Made by a program: the position numbers and the translations under genes. This document shows, one piece after another, positions 9,103-18,133 of a stretch of 64,000 bases of DNA. The stretch's first letter is position 1; the number at the start of each line of letters is the position of its first letter. Source of the DNA: Gillisella vitis (GTDB taxonomy: Bacteria > Pseudomonadota > Alphaproteobacteria > Rhizobiales > Rhizobiaceae); contig NZ_LMVL02000003.1 in NCBI RefSeq assembly GCF_001541345.2, forward strand, positions 186,001 to 250,000, in the 5' to 3' direction. The notes beneath the pieces are model-generated. The model had not been told where the DNA came from. It searched no databases and worked only from the letters and a program-made list of their open reading frames with translations.

Positions 9103-9954
9103 TTACTCTTCGCCGCGCAGCCAGAAGCAGCGTTGCGAGGCATAGCGGTCCTGCGCCAGCACCCGCTTCAATTCGGGCAGCAGCGCATGCAATTCATCCT
9201 TGAGGGTGAAGGGCGGGTTGACGACGATCAGGCCCGAGCCAGACAGACCGGTCAAATCACGGTCGCTTTTCACCGAGAGCTCGGCGCAGAGCATCTTGGG
9301 AATGCCTGTTTCTTTCAAGGCCTCGTGGAAAGCGGCAATCGGCGCGCCCTTCTTGATCGGATACCAGAGGCAATAGACACCGGCGGAAAAGCGGCGATAG
9401 GCCCGCGCCAATCCATCGACCAGCCGCTCATATTCTCCGTCCAGCTCGAAGGGCGGATCAACAAGCACGATACCGCGCTTTTCCTTGGGCGGAAGATGGG
9501 CGCCCAGCGCCAGCCAGCCATCCAGTTCGGTGATGCGCGCCTGATAGTCGCCTTCGAACAGCCGGGAAAGTGTGCGGCAATCGTCCGGATGCAATTCCAT
9601 CGCCGACAGACGGTCCTGCGGGCGAAACAGGTCGCGCGCCAGCTTCGGTGAGCCGGGATAGCGGGTCAGACCGCCGTCCGGGTTCAGCGCCCGCACCACG
9701 TCAAGATAGGGTTGCAGCACTTGTGCCGCTGCGGGTGTCAGCTCGGCGTCGAGCAATTTGCCGATCCCGCCCAGCCATTCACCGGTTTTTTGCGATTCGT
9801 CGGAGGATAGGTCGTAAAGACCGATGCCAGCATGGGTATCCAGCACCCGGAATGCCTTGTCCTTCTGCTGGAGATAAATGACCAGCCGCGCCAGCACGGC
9901 ATGCTTCAGCACGTCCGCGAAATTGCCTGCGTGGTAGATGTGGCGGTAATTCAT
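9103..9954 (-). CDS. rlmJ: 23S rRNA (adenine(2030)-N6)-methyltransferase
   Basis: 283 residues (E. coli RlmJ has 280). Start MNYRHIYHAGNFADVLKHAV is diagnostic of the family; the reading frame continues far upstream but only as the antisense of the oxidoreductase gene, so ATG 9954 is used. SAM-binding VLDTHAGIGLYDL near residue 40 and the catalytic DPPF motif (IVLVDPPFEL) are present. Methylates A2030 in helix 72 of 23S rRNA before subunit assembly. Confidence 0.95.
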   Translation of the reverse strand: MNYRHIYHAGNFADVLKHAVLARLVIYLQQKDKAFRVLDTHAGIGLYDLSSDESQKTGEWLGGIGKLLDAELTPAAAQVLQPYLDVVRALNPDGGLTRYPGSPKLARDLFRPQDRLSAMELHPDDCRTLSRLFEGDYQARITELDGWLALGAHLPPKEKRGIVLVDPPFELDGEYERLVDGLARAYRRFSAGVYCLWYPIKKGAPIAAFHEALKETGIPKMLCAELSVKSDRDLTGLSGSGLIVVNPPFTLKDELHALLPELKRVLAQDRYASQRCFWLRGEE

Positions 9955-10029
9955 GCGCTTTTCCGATGGGTCTGGTGAATTTTTGGAATGGGGCTTTTGG
10001 GCTTGGCGGGCTTGGCCTATAACTTTGCC

Positions 10030-12144
10030 ATGAACATCATCAGCCCCGCCTTGAAAACTTCCGTTGGTCATACGGCCTGTCCGCATGACTGTCCATCCAC
10101 CTGCGCGCTTGAGGTCGATCTGACACCGGACGGCAGGATCGGACGGATGCGCGGCGCGCGCGACAATAGCTATACCGCAGGCGTGATCTGCGCCAAGGTG
10201 GCGCGCTATACCGAGCGGCTCTATCACCCCGATCGGTTGATGGTGCCGCAGCGCCGGAAAGGCGCCAAAGGGGCGGGGAACTGGCAGGAGATGTCCTGGG
10301 ATGCGGCGCTGGATGAGATCGCCAATGCCTTTATCAAAGCCGAGCAATTGCATGGCAGCGAGGCTGTCTGGCCCTATTTCTATGCCGGGACGATGGGGCA
10401 GGTGCAGCGCGATTCGATAGAGCGGCTGCGCCACGCCAAGAAATATTCCGGCTTTTTCGGCTCGATCTGCACCAATCTCGCCTGGACCGGCTATGTGATG
10501 GGCACCGGCACGCTGCGCGGCCCGGACCCACGCGAAATGGCGGTTGCCGATTGCGTGGTGATCTGGGGTACCAATGCGGTGGCGACCCAGGTCAATGTCA
10601 TGACCCATGCGGTGGCGGCGCGCAAAAATCGCGGCGCGAAAATCGTCGTCATCGATATATATGACAATCCGACCATGAAACAGGCCGATATGGGCCTCAT
10701 TCTGCGCCCCGGAACCGATGCGGCACTGGCCTGTGCCGCCATGCATATTGCCTTTCGTGATGGTTATGCCGACCGGAACTATATGGCTGACTTTGCCGAT
10801 GATCCCGCCGGGCTGGAAGCGCATCTGAAGGACAAGACCCCGGAATGGGCGGCTGGCATCACCGGTCTTTCGGTTGAAGAGATCGAAGGCTTCGCCAAAT
10901 TGGTCGGCGAGACCAAAAAGACATTCTTCCGCCTTGGCTATGGCTTTACCCGCAGCCGCAATGGTGCGGTTTCCATGCATGCGGCCCTGTCGCTTTCGAC
11001 CGTGCTGGGCAGCTGGCAATATGAGGGCGGCGGGGCGTTTCATTCCAACAGCGATATTTTCAAGCTCAACAAGGCCGAGTTGATGGGGACGGCATTTGTC
11101 GACCCTGGTATTCGCATGCTGGACCAGTCGCAGGTTGGCCGGGTGCTGACCGGCGATGCGGAGGCGCTGCGCCATCGTGGCCCGGTGACGGCGATGCTGA
11201 TCCAGAACACCAACCCGGTCAATGTTGCGCCGGAACAACGGCTGGTGAAGCAGGGCTTTCTGCGGGATGATCTGTTCGTGGCTGTGCACGAGCATTTCAT
11301 GACCGAGACGGCGGAGCTTGCAGATATCGTGCTGCCAGCAACGATGTTTGTCGAGCATGACGATCTCTATCGTGGTGGTGGCCAGAGCCATATGCTGATT
11401 GGCCCTAAACTGGTCGAGCCGCCGGAAACGGTGCGCACCAATCTCTTTGTTATTGAGGAACTGGCCAAACGGCTCGGCGTGTCGGATCTTCCGGGGTTCG
11501 GCCTCAGCGAGCGCGAGCATATCGACCGTATTCTGGCTGCCAGCGGCAAGCCGGATTTTGCCAGTTTCGAGCAGGATAAGTGGCTGGATTGCCAGCCGCC
11601 GTTCGAAGACGCTCATTATCTCAAAGGCTTTGCTCATCCCGATGGGAAATTCCGCTTCAGGCCGGATTGGGAAGGCACGCCCGCGCCCAACAAACCGCCA
11701 CGGGCGATGGGGTCGCAGGGGCCGGTGGCCGCGCTTCCGGTTTTCCCCGATCAGATGGATGTGATCGAGACAGCAGACAGCGAGCATCCGTTCCGGCTCG
11801 CCACGTCACCCGCCCGCAATTTTCTCAACTCCACATTCGCCGAGACCAAGACCTCACGCGATAAGGAAGGCAGGCCGGAGGTGATGGTCAATCCGGCTGA
11901 CGCCGAGGCACTGGGTATCGGTCCTGGTGATGTGGTGCAGATCGGCAACCGGCGCGGCGCCTTGCGTATCCACGTCAACATCACCGACGCGGTCAAGCCC
12001 AGCGTGCTGGTGGCGGAAGGTCTTTGGCCCAACAAGGCACATCTGGACGGCGAGGGTATCAACGTGCTGACTGGTGCCGACGCGCCCGCACCCCATGGCG
12101 GCGCTGCGTTTCACGATAACAAGGTTTGGGTTCGGCTATCATGA
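10030..12144 (+). CDS. Molybdopterin oxidoreductase with N-terminal [4Fe-4S] domain
   Basis: 704 residues from MNIISPALKT (10030); an in-frame ATG at 9988 lies closer to rlmJ and is less likely. The iron-sulfur motif is C-x3-C-x3-C (ACPHDCPSTC) with a fourth Cys in GVICAKV, then a DMSO reductase-family catalytic domain and a C-terminal molydopterin dinucleotide-binding domain (PARNFLNSTFAE, VMVNPADAEALGIGPGDVV). C147 in GSICTNLAW sits where the molybdenum ligand of this superfamily usually lies. There is no Tat signal and no electron-transfer subunit gene nearby, so it is probably cytoplasmic. The substrate is unknown. It overlaps the Nudix gene by ATGA. Confidence 0.88.
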   Translation: MNIISPALKTSVGHTACPHDCPSTCALEVDLTPDGRIGRMRGARDNSYTAGVICAKVARYTERLYHPDRLMVPQRRKGAKGAGNWQEMSWDAALDEIANAFIKAEQLHGSEAVWPYFYAGTMGQVQRDSIERLRHAKKYSGFFGSICTNLAWTGYVMGTGTLRGPDPREMAVADCVVIWGTNAVATQVNVMTHAVAARKNRGAKIVVIDIYDNPTMKQADMGLILRPGTDAALACAAMHIAFRDGYADRNYMADFADDPAGLEAHLKDKTPEWAAGITGLSVEEIEGFAKLVGETKKTFFRLGYGFTRSRNGAVSMHAALSLSTVLGSWQYEGGGAFHSNSDIFKLNKAELMGTAFVDPGIRMLDQSQVGRVLTGDAEALRHRGPVTAMLIQNTNPVNVAPEQRLVKQGFLRDDLFVAVHEHFMTETAELADIVLPATMFVEHDDLYRGGGQSHMLIGPKLVEPPETVRTNLFVIEELAKRLGVSDLPGFGLSEREHIDRILAASGKPDFASFEQDKWLDCQPPFEDAHYLKGFAHPDGKFRFRPDWEGTPAPNKPPRAMGSQGPVAALPVFPDQMDVIETADSEHPFRLATSPARNFLNSTFAETKTSRDKEGRPEVMVNPADAEALGIGPGDVVQIGNRRGALRIHVNITDAVKPSVLVAEGLWPNKAHLDGEGINVLTGADAPAPHGGAAFHDNKVWVRLS

Positions 12145-12725
12145 GCAAGTTTGACGCGACCGGCATTACCATTGTCGAGGACAAGACCCTGTGGAAGGGC
12201 TGGAGCCATCTGCGCAAGATGGTGTTCGATTATGCAAAACCGGATGGGACCACCCAGCGCCTTAGCTGGGAAGTTTTCGATCGCGGCCATGCGGTGGCAA
12301 TCCTGCTGCATGATCCCTCCAAGAAGACCTTGCTGCTGGTGCGGCAGTTTCGCATTCCCGCCTATATGATGGGTGACAAACCCTTTCTGCTGGAAGTCCC
12401 GGCGGGCATGACCGATGGCGAGGACGCCGAAAAGGCCGTGACCCGCGAGGTCGAGGAGGAGACGGGCTATCACATTGCCGCGCCGCGCTTCCTGTTCACC
12501 GCCTATATGTCGCCGGGAGCGGTGACGGAAAAGATCCACTTCTTCTACTCACCCATCGATGAGGCGCAAAAACTGTCGCTCGGTGGCGGGCTGGAAGCCG
12601 AACACGAAGATCTGGAACTGGTGGAAGTGCCGCTTCAGGATGCGATTTCGATGATCGAGCGCGGTGATATCGTTGATGGCAAGACGATCATGCTGCTGCA
12701 ATGGGCGGCGCTCAATCTGGCCTGA
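12141..12725 (+). CDS. Nudix hydrolase (NudK/AdpP-like)
   Basis: 194 residues from MSKFDATG; the ATG at 12141 overlaps the oxidoreductase stop. The Nudix box is intact: G-x5-E-x7-REVEEETGY within PAGMTDGEDAEKAVTREV, binding the divalent metals for pyrophosphate cleavage. The N-terminal part (IVEDKTLWKGWSHLRK, RGHAVAILLHD) resembles the GDP-mannose/ADP-ribose pyrophosphatase branch (NudK, YffH). Coupling to the molybdoenzyme gene hints at a nucleotide-sugar or molybdopterin-dinucleotide housekeeping link, but this is inference. Confidence 0.88.
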   Translation: MSKFDATGITIVEDKTLWKGWSHLRKMVFDYAKPDGTTQRLSWEVFDRGHAVAILLHDPSKKTLLLVRQFRIPAYMMGDKPFLLEVPAGMTDGEDAEKAVTREVEEETGYHIAAPRFLFTAYMSPGAVTEKIHFFYSPIDEAQKLSLGGGLEAEHEDLELVEVPLQDAISMIERGDIVDGKTIMLLQWAALNLA

Positions 12726-12828
12726 GGAGAGCGGTCGGGCAATCCGTTCAGACCAAGGCAAACAAGCAATGGTTTTGAGACGCTGAGGATGCGTGGCCTG
12801 CGTCATTGTGGCCCTTGCGCATCTTATA

Positions 12829-12855
12829 AATATACATTATATGATATTGTATATT
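12829..12855. promoter_or_regulatory. Predicted BigR operator upstream of blh
   Basis: AATATACA (12829-12836) and TGTATATT (12848-12855) form a perfect 8-bp dyad with an 11-bp AT-only-but-one centre, 19 bp before the blh ATG. It overlaps a likely -10, with TTGCGC at 12815-12820 as a weak -35. BigR in Agrobacterium and Xylella is known to repress its own operon by binding an AT-rich palindrome at the promoter; the match to this site is inferred from position and shape. Confidence 0.75.
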
Positions 12856-12873
12856 GATGGAAGGCGAACCACC

Positions 12874-14160
12874 ATGCCGAACCGCATCTCCGATACATTT
12901 ACCATTTCCAGCCAACCATCCATGGACGAGATTGCCGCGCTGGCGACCGATGGGTTCACCACGCTCATCAACCTACGCCCTGATGCTGAAGAAGGAGCCC
13001 CTGGTACGAAGGCCGAAGGTGAGGCCGCGGACAGGGCCGGGCTGGACTATCATTTCATCCCGGTCACTATGGCCGATGTCACCGAGGCTGACGTGGAGGC
13101 GTTCCGGGCAGCGTCTCAAGGCAAGCTTAAGGTCTTTGCCCATTGCCGTAGCGGCTTGCGGGCGCTGACCCTGCATGTTCTGGTCGAAGTCCTCGATGGT
13201 CGCATGAGTGTGGACGAGGTCTCATCTTTCGGTGCCGCCCATGGCATGGATTTGAGCGCTGCCGTCGTCTGGCTCAATCGCCGGGCCGAGCGTCGGCCGC
13301 AGGTCAAGGGCTTCTTCGATCCGCGCACCTGGAGCGTCCAATATGTGGTGTCCGACCCCGCAACGAAGGTCTGCGCCATTGTCGATCCGGTACTGGATTA
13401 CGATGAGAAATCCGGCCAGACCTCGACCGACAATGCTGACCGCATCCTTCGCTACATCAAGGACGAGGGGCTGACGATTGCCTGGATTCTCGAAACCCAT
13501 CCCCATGCCGATCATTTTTCTGCTGCCGACTATCTGAAGGACAAGACCGGTGCGCCGACGGCAATCGGTGCGCATGTCATTGATGTGCAGGCCCTGTGGA
13601 AGGGCATCTACAATTGGCCGGCGCTGAAAACCGATGGGTCGCAATGGGATCGGCTGTTCAGCCATGGTGAGACCTTCAAGCTCGGCTCTATCGAGGCGAA
13701 GGTGATGTTTTCGCCGGGTCATACGCTGGCTTCCGTCACTTATGTCATTGGCGATGCGGCCTTTGTGCATGACACGATGTTCATGCCCGACAGCGGTACG
13801 GCAAGGGCGGATTTTCCCGGTGGCGATGCGCATATGCTGTGGCAATCCATGCAGGATATTCTGGCCCTGCCTGACGACACCAGGATTTTCACTGGTCATG
13901 ACTATCAGCCGGGCGGGCGCAATCCGCGTTGGGAAAGCACCGTCGCAGCGCAGAAGGCCGCCAATCCGCATCTGGCCAATACGGATGAGGCCGGGTTCGT
14001 CGCCCTGCGTCAGGCTCGCGACCGCACGCTGCCGATGCCGAAGCTGATTCTGCATGCCTTGCAGGTGAATGTTCGTGGCGGCCGGTTGCCGGAGCCGGAA
14101 GACAATGGCCGCCGCTATCTTAAAATTCCGCTTAATGTTCTGGAGGGGGCTGCATGGTAG
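12874..14160 (+). CDS. blh: Blh: bifunctional persulfide dioxygenase with rhodanese/phosphatase-like domain
   Basis: 428 residues from MPNRISDTF, preceded by GGAAGG; longer in-frame starts would place the operator inside the gene. The N-terminal domain (about 1-115, DUF442) carries an HCRSGLRA loop with an active Cys. The C-terminal metallo-beta-lactamase domain has THPHADH, SPGHTLASV, HDTMFMPDSGTARADFPGG and FTGHDY, as in ETHE1-type persulfide dioxygenases, which oxidise glutathione persulfide to sulfite using Fe(II). First gene of the BigR operon, whose products remove toxic sulfide. It overlaps bigR by 7 bp. Confidence 0.93.
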   Translation: MPNRISDTFTISSQPSMDEIAALATDGFTTLINLRPDAEEGAPGTKAEGEAADRAGLDYHFIPVTMADVTEADVEAFRAASQGKLKVFAHCRSGLRALTLHVLVEVLDGRMSVDEVSSFGAAHGMDLSAAVVWLNRRAERRPQVKGFFDPRTWSVQYVVSDPATKVCAIVDPVLDYDEKSGQTSTDNADRILRYIKDEGLTIAWILETHPHADHFSAADYLKDKTGAPTAIGAHVIDVQALWKGIYNWPALKTDGSQWDRLFSHGETFKLGSIEAKVMFSPGHTLASVTYVIGDAAFVHDTMFMPDSGTARADFPGGDAHMLWQSMQDILALPDDTRIFTGHDYQPGGRNPRWESTVAAQKAANPHLANTDEAGFVALRQARDRTLPMPKLILHALQVNVRGGRLPEPEDNGRRYLKIPLNVLEGAAW

Positions 14161-14498
14161 ATCCGTTTGCTGAGATCAAACGCCGCGCCGGCATGACGCC
14201 GAAGGCGATGGAAGAGCGCGCTGATGAAGTGGCCGGGCATTTGAAAACGCTCGCCCACCCGGTGCGCCTCATGCTGGTCTGCACGCTGGTCGAGGGTGAA
14301 TGGTCAGTGGGTGAGCTGGAGGAAAAGCTGGATATTCACCAGCCGACCCTGTCGCAGCAGCTCACCGTGCTCCGGGAGGCCGGGATCGTCGAGACCCGGC
14401 GTGAGGGCAAGCAGATATTCTATCGCCTGACGGAGGCGAAGACCCAGCGGTTGATTGCTGCCCTGTTCACGATTTTCTGTGCGGAGGATGAGGCATGA
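14154..14498 (+). CDS. bigR: ArsR-family persulfide-sensing repressor BigR
   Basis: 114 residues, winged helix-turn-helix (LKTLAHPVRLMLVCTLVEG, HQPTLSQQLTVLREAGIVETRREGKQIFYRL). C43 and C109 are spaced like the two redox cysteines of BigR/SqrR, which form a disulfide or tetrasulfide bridge on reaction with persulfide and release DNA. It should repress its own operon through the palindrome at 12829. Overlaps blh upstream and the YeeE gene downstream by 4 bp. Confidence 0.93.
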   Translation: MVDPFAEIKRRAGMTPKAMEERADEVAGHLKTLAHPVRLMLVCTLVEGEWSVGELEEKLDIHQPTLSQQLTVLREAGIVETRREGKQIFYRLTEAKTQRLIAALFTIFCAEDEA

Positions 14499-14905
14499 TT
14501 CAGACCTATCTTCTTTCGCTCGTCGGCGGCGTGATGATTGGTGCCTCCGCCATTCTGTTTCTGGTGATGACAGGCCGCATCGCCGGTATCAGCGGCATTG
14601 TCGGCCGTTTGGCCCAGGGGGCCAGCACCGCTATCAATGGCGCATTTGTTGTTGGGTTGATGCTTGGCCCCATCCTTTTCCTCACCCTGTTCGGAGCATG
14701 GCCAAAGGTGACGATGACGGCCAGCCTGCCATTGGCGGTCCTTGCCGGGTTATTGGTGGGCTTCGGCTCCCGCATGGGGTCCGGCTGCACCAGCGGCCAT
14801 GGCGTTCTGGGCCTGGCGAGACTGTCGCCGCGCTCCTTCGTCGCGGTCGTCACCTTTCTCTTCACCGGCATTATCACGGTGACAGTCATGAGGGGCAGCT
14901 TATGA
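14495..14905 (+). CDS. YeeE/YedE family sulfur transport half-protein 1
   Basis: 136 residues, four hydrophobic segments. The family signature GSRMGSGCTSGHGVLGLAR holds the conserved Cys thought to handle sulfur in YeeE/YedE (DUF395) proteins. Short members occur as pairs, here with the next gene, presumably forming one channel for thiosulfate or another sulfur species. Overlaps both neighbours by ATGA, so translation is coupled through the operon. Confidence 0.88.
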   Translation: MIQTYLLSLVGGVMIGASAILFLVMTGRIAGISGIVGRLAQGASTAINGAFVVGLMLGPILFLTLFGAWPKVTMTASLPLAVLAGLLVGFGSRMGSGCTSGHGVLGLARLSPRSFVAVVTFLFTGIITVTVMRGSL

Positions 14906-15336
14906 AAACTGTCCCCTTGCAGGCTGGCGCCGCGCTTCTATCCGGTCTTCTCTTCGGCTTCGGCCTGTCCTTGTCCGGCATGTTGGACCCGGCCCGCGTT
15001 CAAGGTTTTCTCGATATTTTCGGCGTCTGGGACCCGAGTCTGATCTTCGTGCTGGGCGGTGCTGTTGTCACCGCTTTCGCGGGCATGGTGCTTGTGCGCC
15101 GTATGGCTCGTCCCGTGCTGGCGGATCGTTTCGCCATGCCGACCGCAACCCGCATCGATTTGCCGCTGGTGGCAGGCTCGGCCATTTTTGGGATCGGTTG
15201 GGGCCTTGGAGGGTTCTGTCCCGGTCCGGCGCTGGCGGCTTTGCCGCTCGGCTATGGTGAAAGCCTGATCTTCGTCGCTGCGATGGTGATCGGCATGGTC
15301 GTGCATGATCGCTTCCTGGCGGGACGCAGCCGATGA
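14902..15336 (+). CDS. YeeE/YedE family sulfur transport half-protein 2
   Basis: 144 residues from MKTVPLQAG at 14902. Membrane protein with GLSLSGMLDPARVQGFLDIFG and a conserved GGFCPGPAL motif that mirrors the Cys motif of the first half. The pair matches the two-subunit YeeE-type transporters found with bigR. Its ATG overlaps the previous stop (ATGA). Confidence 0.88.
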   Translation: MKTVPLQAGAALLSGLLFGFGLSLSGMLDPARVQGFLDIFGVWDPSLIFVLGGAVVTAFAGMVLVRRMARPVLADRFAMPTATRIDLPLVAGSAIFGIGWGLGGFCPGPALAALPLGYGESLIFVAAMVIGMVVHDRFLAGRSR

Positions 15337-16112
15337 ACACGCTTTTTGCGGCTATCGGTTCCGGCGGGTTGGTCGGTTTCACGCTTGGCCTGCTTGGGGG
15401 AGGCGGGTCTATCCTGGCGACCCCGCTGCTGCTCTATGTGGTTGGCGTATCGCAACCGCATGTGGCCATCGGTACCGGCGCCCTGGCGGTATCGGCCAAT
15501 GCTCTTATCAATTTTGCCAGCCATGCCCTGAAAGGCAATGTCCGCTGGCGCTGCGGCGCGGTGTTTGCAGCACTGGGCGTCGTCGGCGCGCTGGCCGGGT
15601 CCTCGCTTGGCAAGGCGATGGATGGCACGAGACTCCTTCTGCTGTTCGGCATCGTCATGCTGGTGGTCGGCGTATGGATGCTGCGGCCCAGAAAAGCGGT
15701 GACTACCGCTCCAAGGCCGGTGGATCTCCGCATGTGTCTGACGACGGCGCTTGTGGCACTGGTATCGGGTGCCGCCTCCGGCTTTTTCGGGATTGGCGGT
15801 GGATTCCTGATCGTTCCGGGGCTGATGCTTGCGACGGGCATGCCAATGATCAATGCGGTTGGCACATCGCTTCTGGCGGTCACGGCATTCGGGCTGGCAA
15901 CGGCTGCGAACTATGCACTGTCAGGTCTGGTGGATTGGGCTTTGGCGGCGGAATTCATTTTGGGCGGTCTACTAGGTGGGATTGTCGGCACCCTCTCGGC
16001 AACACGGCTCGGCGCGCATAAAAACACCCTCAACCGGATGTTTGCGGCGATGATTTTTCTGGTTGCCTTCTATGTAATCTACAAAAGCTCCGGAGCGATG
16101 TTTACGCGCTGA
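15333..16112 (+). CDS. TauE/SafE family sulfite exporter
   Basis: 259 residues, about eight membrane segments in two repeats; the repeat motifs GLLGGGGSILATPLL (N-half) and GFFGIGGGFLIVPGL (C-half) are typical of TauE/SafE. In this operon it most likely exports sulfite produced by Blh. Last gene of the BigR operon; it starts in an ATGA overlap with the preceding gene and its 3' end overlaps that of convergent purN by 11 bp. Confidence 0.9.
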   Translation: MNTLFAAIGSGGLVGFTLGLLGGGGSILATPLLLYVVGVSQPHVAIGTGALAVSANALINFASHALKGNVRWRCGAVFAALGVVGALAGSSLGKAMDGTRLLLLFGIVMLVVGVWMLRPRKAVTTAPRPVDLRMCLTTALVALVSGAASGFFGIGGGFLIVPGLMLATGMPMINAVGTSLLAVTAFGLATAANYALSGLVDWALAAEFILGGLLGGIVGTLSATRLGAHKNTLNRMFAAMIFLVAFYVIYKSSGAMFTR

Positions 16113-16791
16113 GCAACCGCGCCTCAGCATCCGCGACAAAGCCGGAGCGCTCGATTTGACCGTCTTCCAGCATGGTGACGGTGCCGCCTGCCACCAGCTG
16201 CAGGGCGACCGGGTAGATGCGATGCTCTACCGTCAGGGTGCGGGTGGCCAGCGTCTCGGCGGTATCGGTTGGCAATACGGGTACGGCGGCCTGGGCGACA
16301 ATTGGCCCTTCGTCCATGCCTTCAGTGACGAAATGCACGGTGCAACCGGCAATCTTCATCCCGGCATCCAGCGCCCGCTGGTGGGTGTGGAGACCCGGAA
16401 ACAGCGGCAGAAGCGACGGGTGAATGTTGAGAATGCGGCCCTGATAGCGACGGATGAAATCGCCCGACAGCAGCCGCATATAACCGGCAAGACAGATCAG
16501 ATCGGGCTGTACCTGATCCAGCGCGGCCAGAATGGCGGCTTCGTGGTCCGCCTTGCTGGCATAGTCCTTACGGGGAAACGCGGCAGCGAAAATGCCGAGA
16601 TCGCTGGCCTTGGCCAGACCGCCAGCCTCCGGCTTGTCGGAGAACACGGCAACAATTTCCGCCGGGTAATCCGCCGCTTCACAGGCCTTGGCCAGCGCCA
16701 CCATATTGGAGCCGCTGCCGGAAACCAGCACGGCGACACGCTTTTTGGCGTGAGATGGCCTTTCGACCGCCGATGAAGGTGCCGAACTCAT
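16102..16791 (-). CDS. purN: Phosphoribosylglycinamide formyltransferase
   Basis: 229 residues. Uses 10-formyl-THF to formylate GAR in purine synthesis. Nucleotide-binding [10 protein letters not shown] near residue 22 and the active-site segment [12 protein letters not shown] with the downstream THQRALDAG and DEGPIVAQ are all present. Overlaps purM by ATGA. The first 16 residues are poorly conserved and could be partly untranslated. Confidence 0.96.
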   Translation of the reverse strand: MSSAPSSAVERPSHAKKRVAVLVSGSGSNMVALAKACEAADYPAEIVAVFSDKPEAGGLAKASDLGIFAAAFPRKDYASKADHEAAILAALDQVQPDLICLAGYMRLLSGDFIRRYQGRILNIHPSLLPLFPGLHTHQRALDAGMKIAGCTVHFVTEGMDEGPIVAQAAVPVLPTDTAETLATRTLTVEHRIYPVALQLVAGGTVTMLEDGQIERSGFVADAEARLLSA

Positions 16792-17861
16792 AGGCCAAGC
16801 GTTCCCTTATACACAGTGCCGGGCGCGCCTTCCTCACGGGAAATCATCCGGCCGAGACGGGCGACGGTTTCGCCTTCGGCTTTGAGAGCAGCGGTGACCG
16901 CGTCGGCGTTTTCGGCTGCGACCACGACGATCATGCCGACGCCGCAGTTGAAGGTGCGCAGCATTTCATTCTGTGCCACGCCACCGGTTTTCGACAGCCA
17001 GGAAAACACCGCCGGAACCGTAATGGAACCGAGGTCGATTTCAGCGGCCAGATGCTTGGGCAGGACGCGCGGAATATTCTCGGGAAAACCACCGCCGGTA
17101 ATATGCGCCAGTGCCTTCAGGGCCTTGGTCTCGCGGATAGCCTTCAACAGCGGCTTCACATAGATGCGGGTCGGGGTCAGCAGGGCCGCGCCAAGCGTTG
17201 TGCCTTCCGCAAACGGTGCCGGTGCGTCCCAGCCAAGCCCTGAAAGCTCAACGATCTTGCGCACCAGCGAAAAACCGTTGGAATGGATGCCGGATGAGGC
17301 AAGCCCCAGAATGACGTCGCCCTCGGCAATATCACCCGCAGGCAGAAGCTCACCGCGCTCGGCGGCACCGACCGCAAAACCGGCCAGATCGTAATCGCCG
17401 CCGGAATACATGCCGGGCATTTCAGCGGTCTCGCCGCCGATTAGCGCGCAGCCTGCTTCGCGGCAGCCCGCCGCAATGCCGCCGACGATAGCAGCGCCCT
17501 GGTCGGGATCGAGCTTGCCGGTGGCGTAATAATCGAGAAACAGCAGGGGTTCGGCACCCTGGACGACGAGATCGTTGACGCACATGGCAACGAGATCGAT
17601 GCCGACTGTGTCATGCAGGCCCGCGTCGATGGCAATCTTCAGCTTGGTGCCGACGCCGTCATTGGCCGCGACCAGGATCGGATCGGTAAAGCCTGCCGCC
17701 TTCAGGTCGAACAATCCGCCGAAGCCGCCGATCTCGCCATCGGCGCCGGGGCGGCGGGTGGAGCGAACCGCAGGCTTGATCTTTTCGACCAGAAGATTGC
17801 CCGCATCGATATCGACGCCTGCATCGCTATAGGTCAGACCGTTTTTCCCCGACTGGCTCAT
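16788..17861 (-). CDS. purM: Phosphoribosylformylglycinamidine cyclo-ligase
   Basis: 357 residues from [18 protein letters not shown] (17861); the frame stays open to 17939 but the family begins at this Met. Closes the imidazole ring of AIR with ATP. Seen: [48 protein letters not shown] and [11 protein letters not shown], all diagnostic. Coupled with purN. The leader between 17862 and 18133 is shared with the divergent permease gene. Confidence 0.97.
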   Translation of the reverse strand: MSQSGKNGLTYSDAGVDIDAGNLLVEKIKPAVRSTRRPGADGEIGGFGGLFDLKAAGFTDPILVAANDGVGTKLKIAIDAGLHDTVGIDLVAMCVNDLVVQGAEPLLFLDYYATGKLDPDQGAAIVGGIAAGCREAGCALIGGETAEMPGMYSGGDYDLAGFAVGAAERGELLPAGDIAEGDVILGLASSGIHSNGFSLVRKIVELSGLGWDAPAPFAEGTTLGAALLTPTRIYVKPLLKAIRETKALKALAHITGGGFPENIPRVLPKHLAAEIDLGSITVPAVFSWLSKTGGVAQNEMLRTFNCGVGMIVVVAAENADAVTAALKAEGETVARLGRMISREEGAPGTVYKGTLGL

Positions 17862-18014
17862 CCGTTCGTCTCCGCTGGTTGGCAGGGTTTGGCTCATTTC
17901 GCCCGCCATGGCATGGGTGGGGCCGCGATGCAAGCGCAAGGGCTGGAAACTGCCGCTTTTTCATCGTTTTCCAAGGACTGTGGTGGCTGCATATGCGAAT
18001 TGCGGTCGCGCCAC

Positions 18015-18072
18015 CTTGACCCTTGACGAAACACCATCCTATCTCATGTTCATCGGCATGATGATAGGATGG
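18015..18072. promoter_or_regulatory. Predicted permease-hdaA promoter with a long inverted repeat over the -10
   Basis: CTTGAC (18015-18020) and CTATCT (18039-18044) are 18 bp apart, close to the rhizobial sigma-70 pattern CTTGAC-N17-CTATAT. The -10 lies in the left arm of a perfect 10-bp dyad, CCATCCTATC (18034-18043) and GATAGGATGG (18063-18072); inner TCATG/CATGA add five pairs. The position suits repressor binding. Confidence 0.5.
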
Positions 18073-18133
18073 CCTGTTGCGGCCCGCATATCCAGTTTGC
18101 AAAAAGGCAATCCGCCGGGAAGGACAGTAAGTC

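Noticed and set aside
9955..11787. Leftward open frame continuing some 600 codons upstream of rlmJ
   Set aside because: It is the antisense of the molybdopterin oxidoreductase, has no family similarity, and RlmJ has its standard length from 9954.
18034..18072. Rho-independent terminator for purM or the permease gene
   Set aside because: The stem lies at 5' ends of both genes and is not followed by a T-run on either strand; an operator is more likely.
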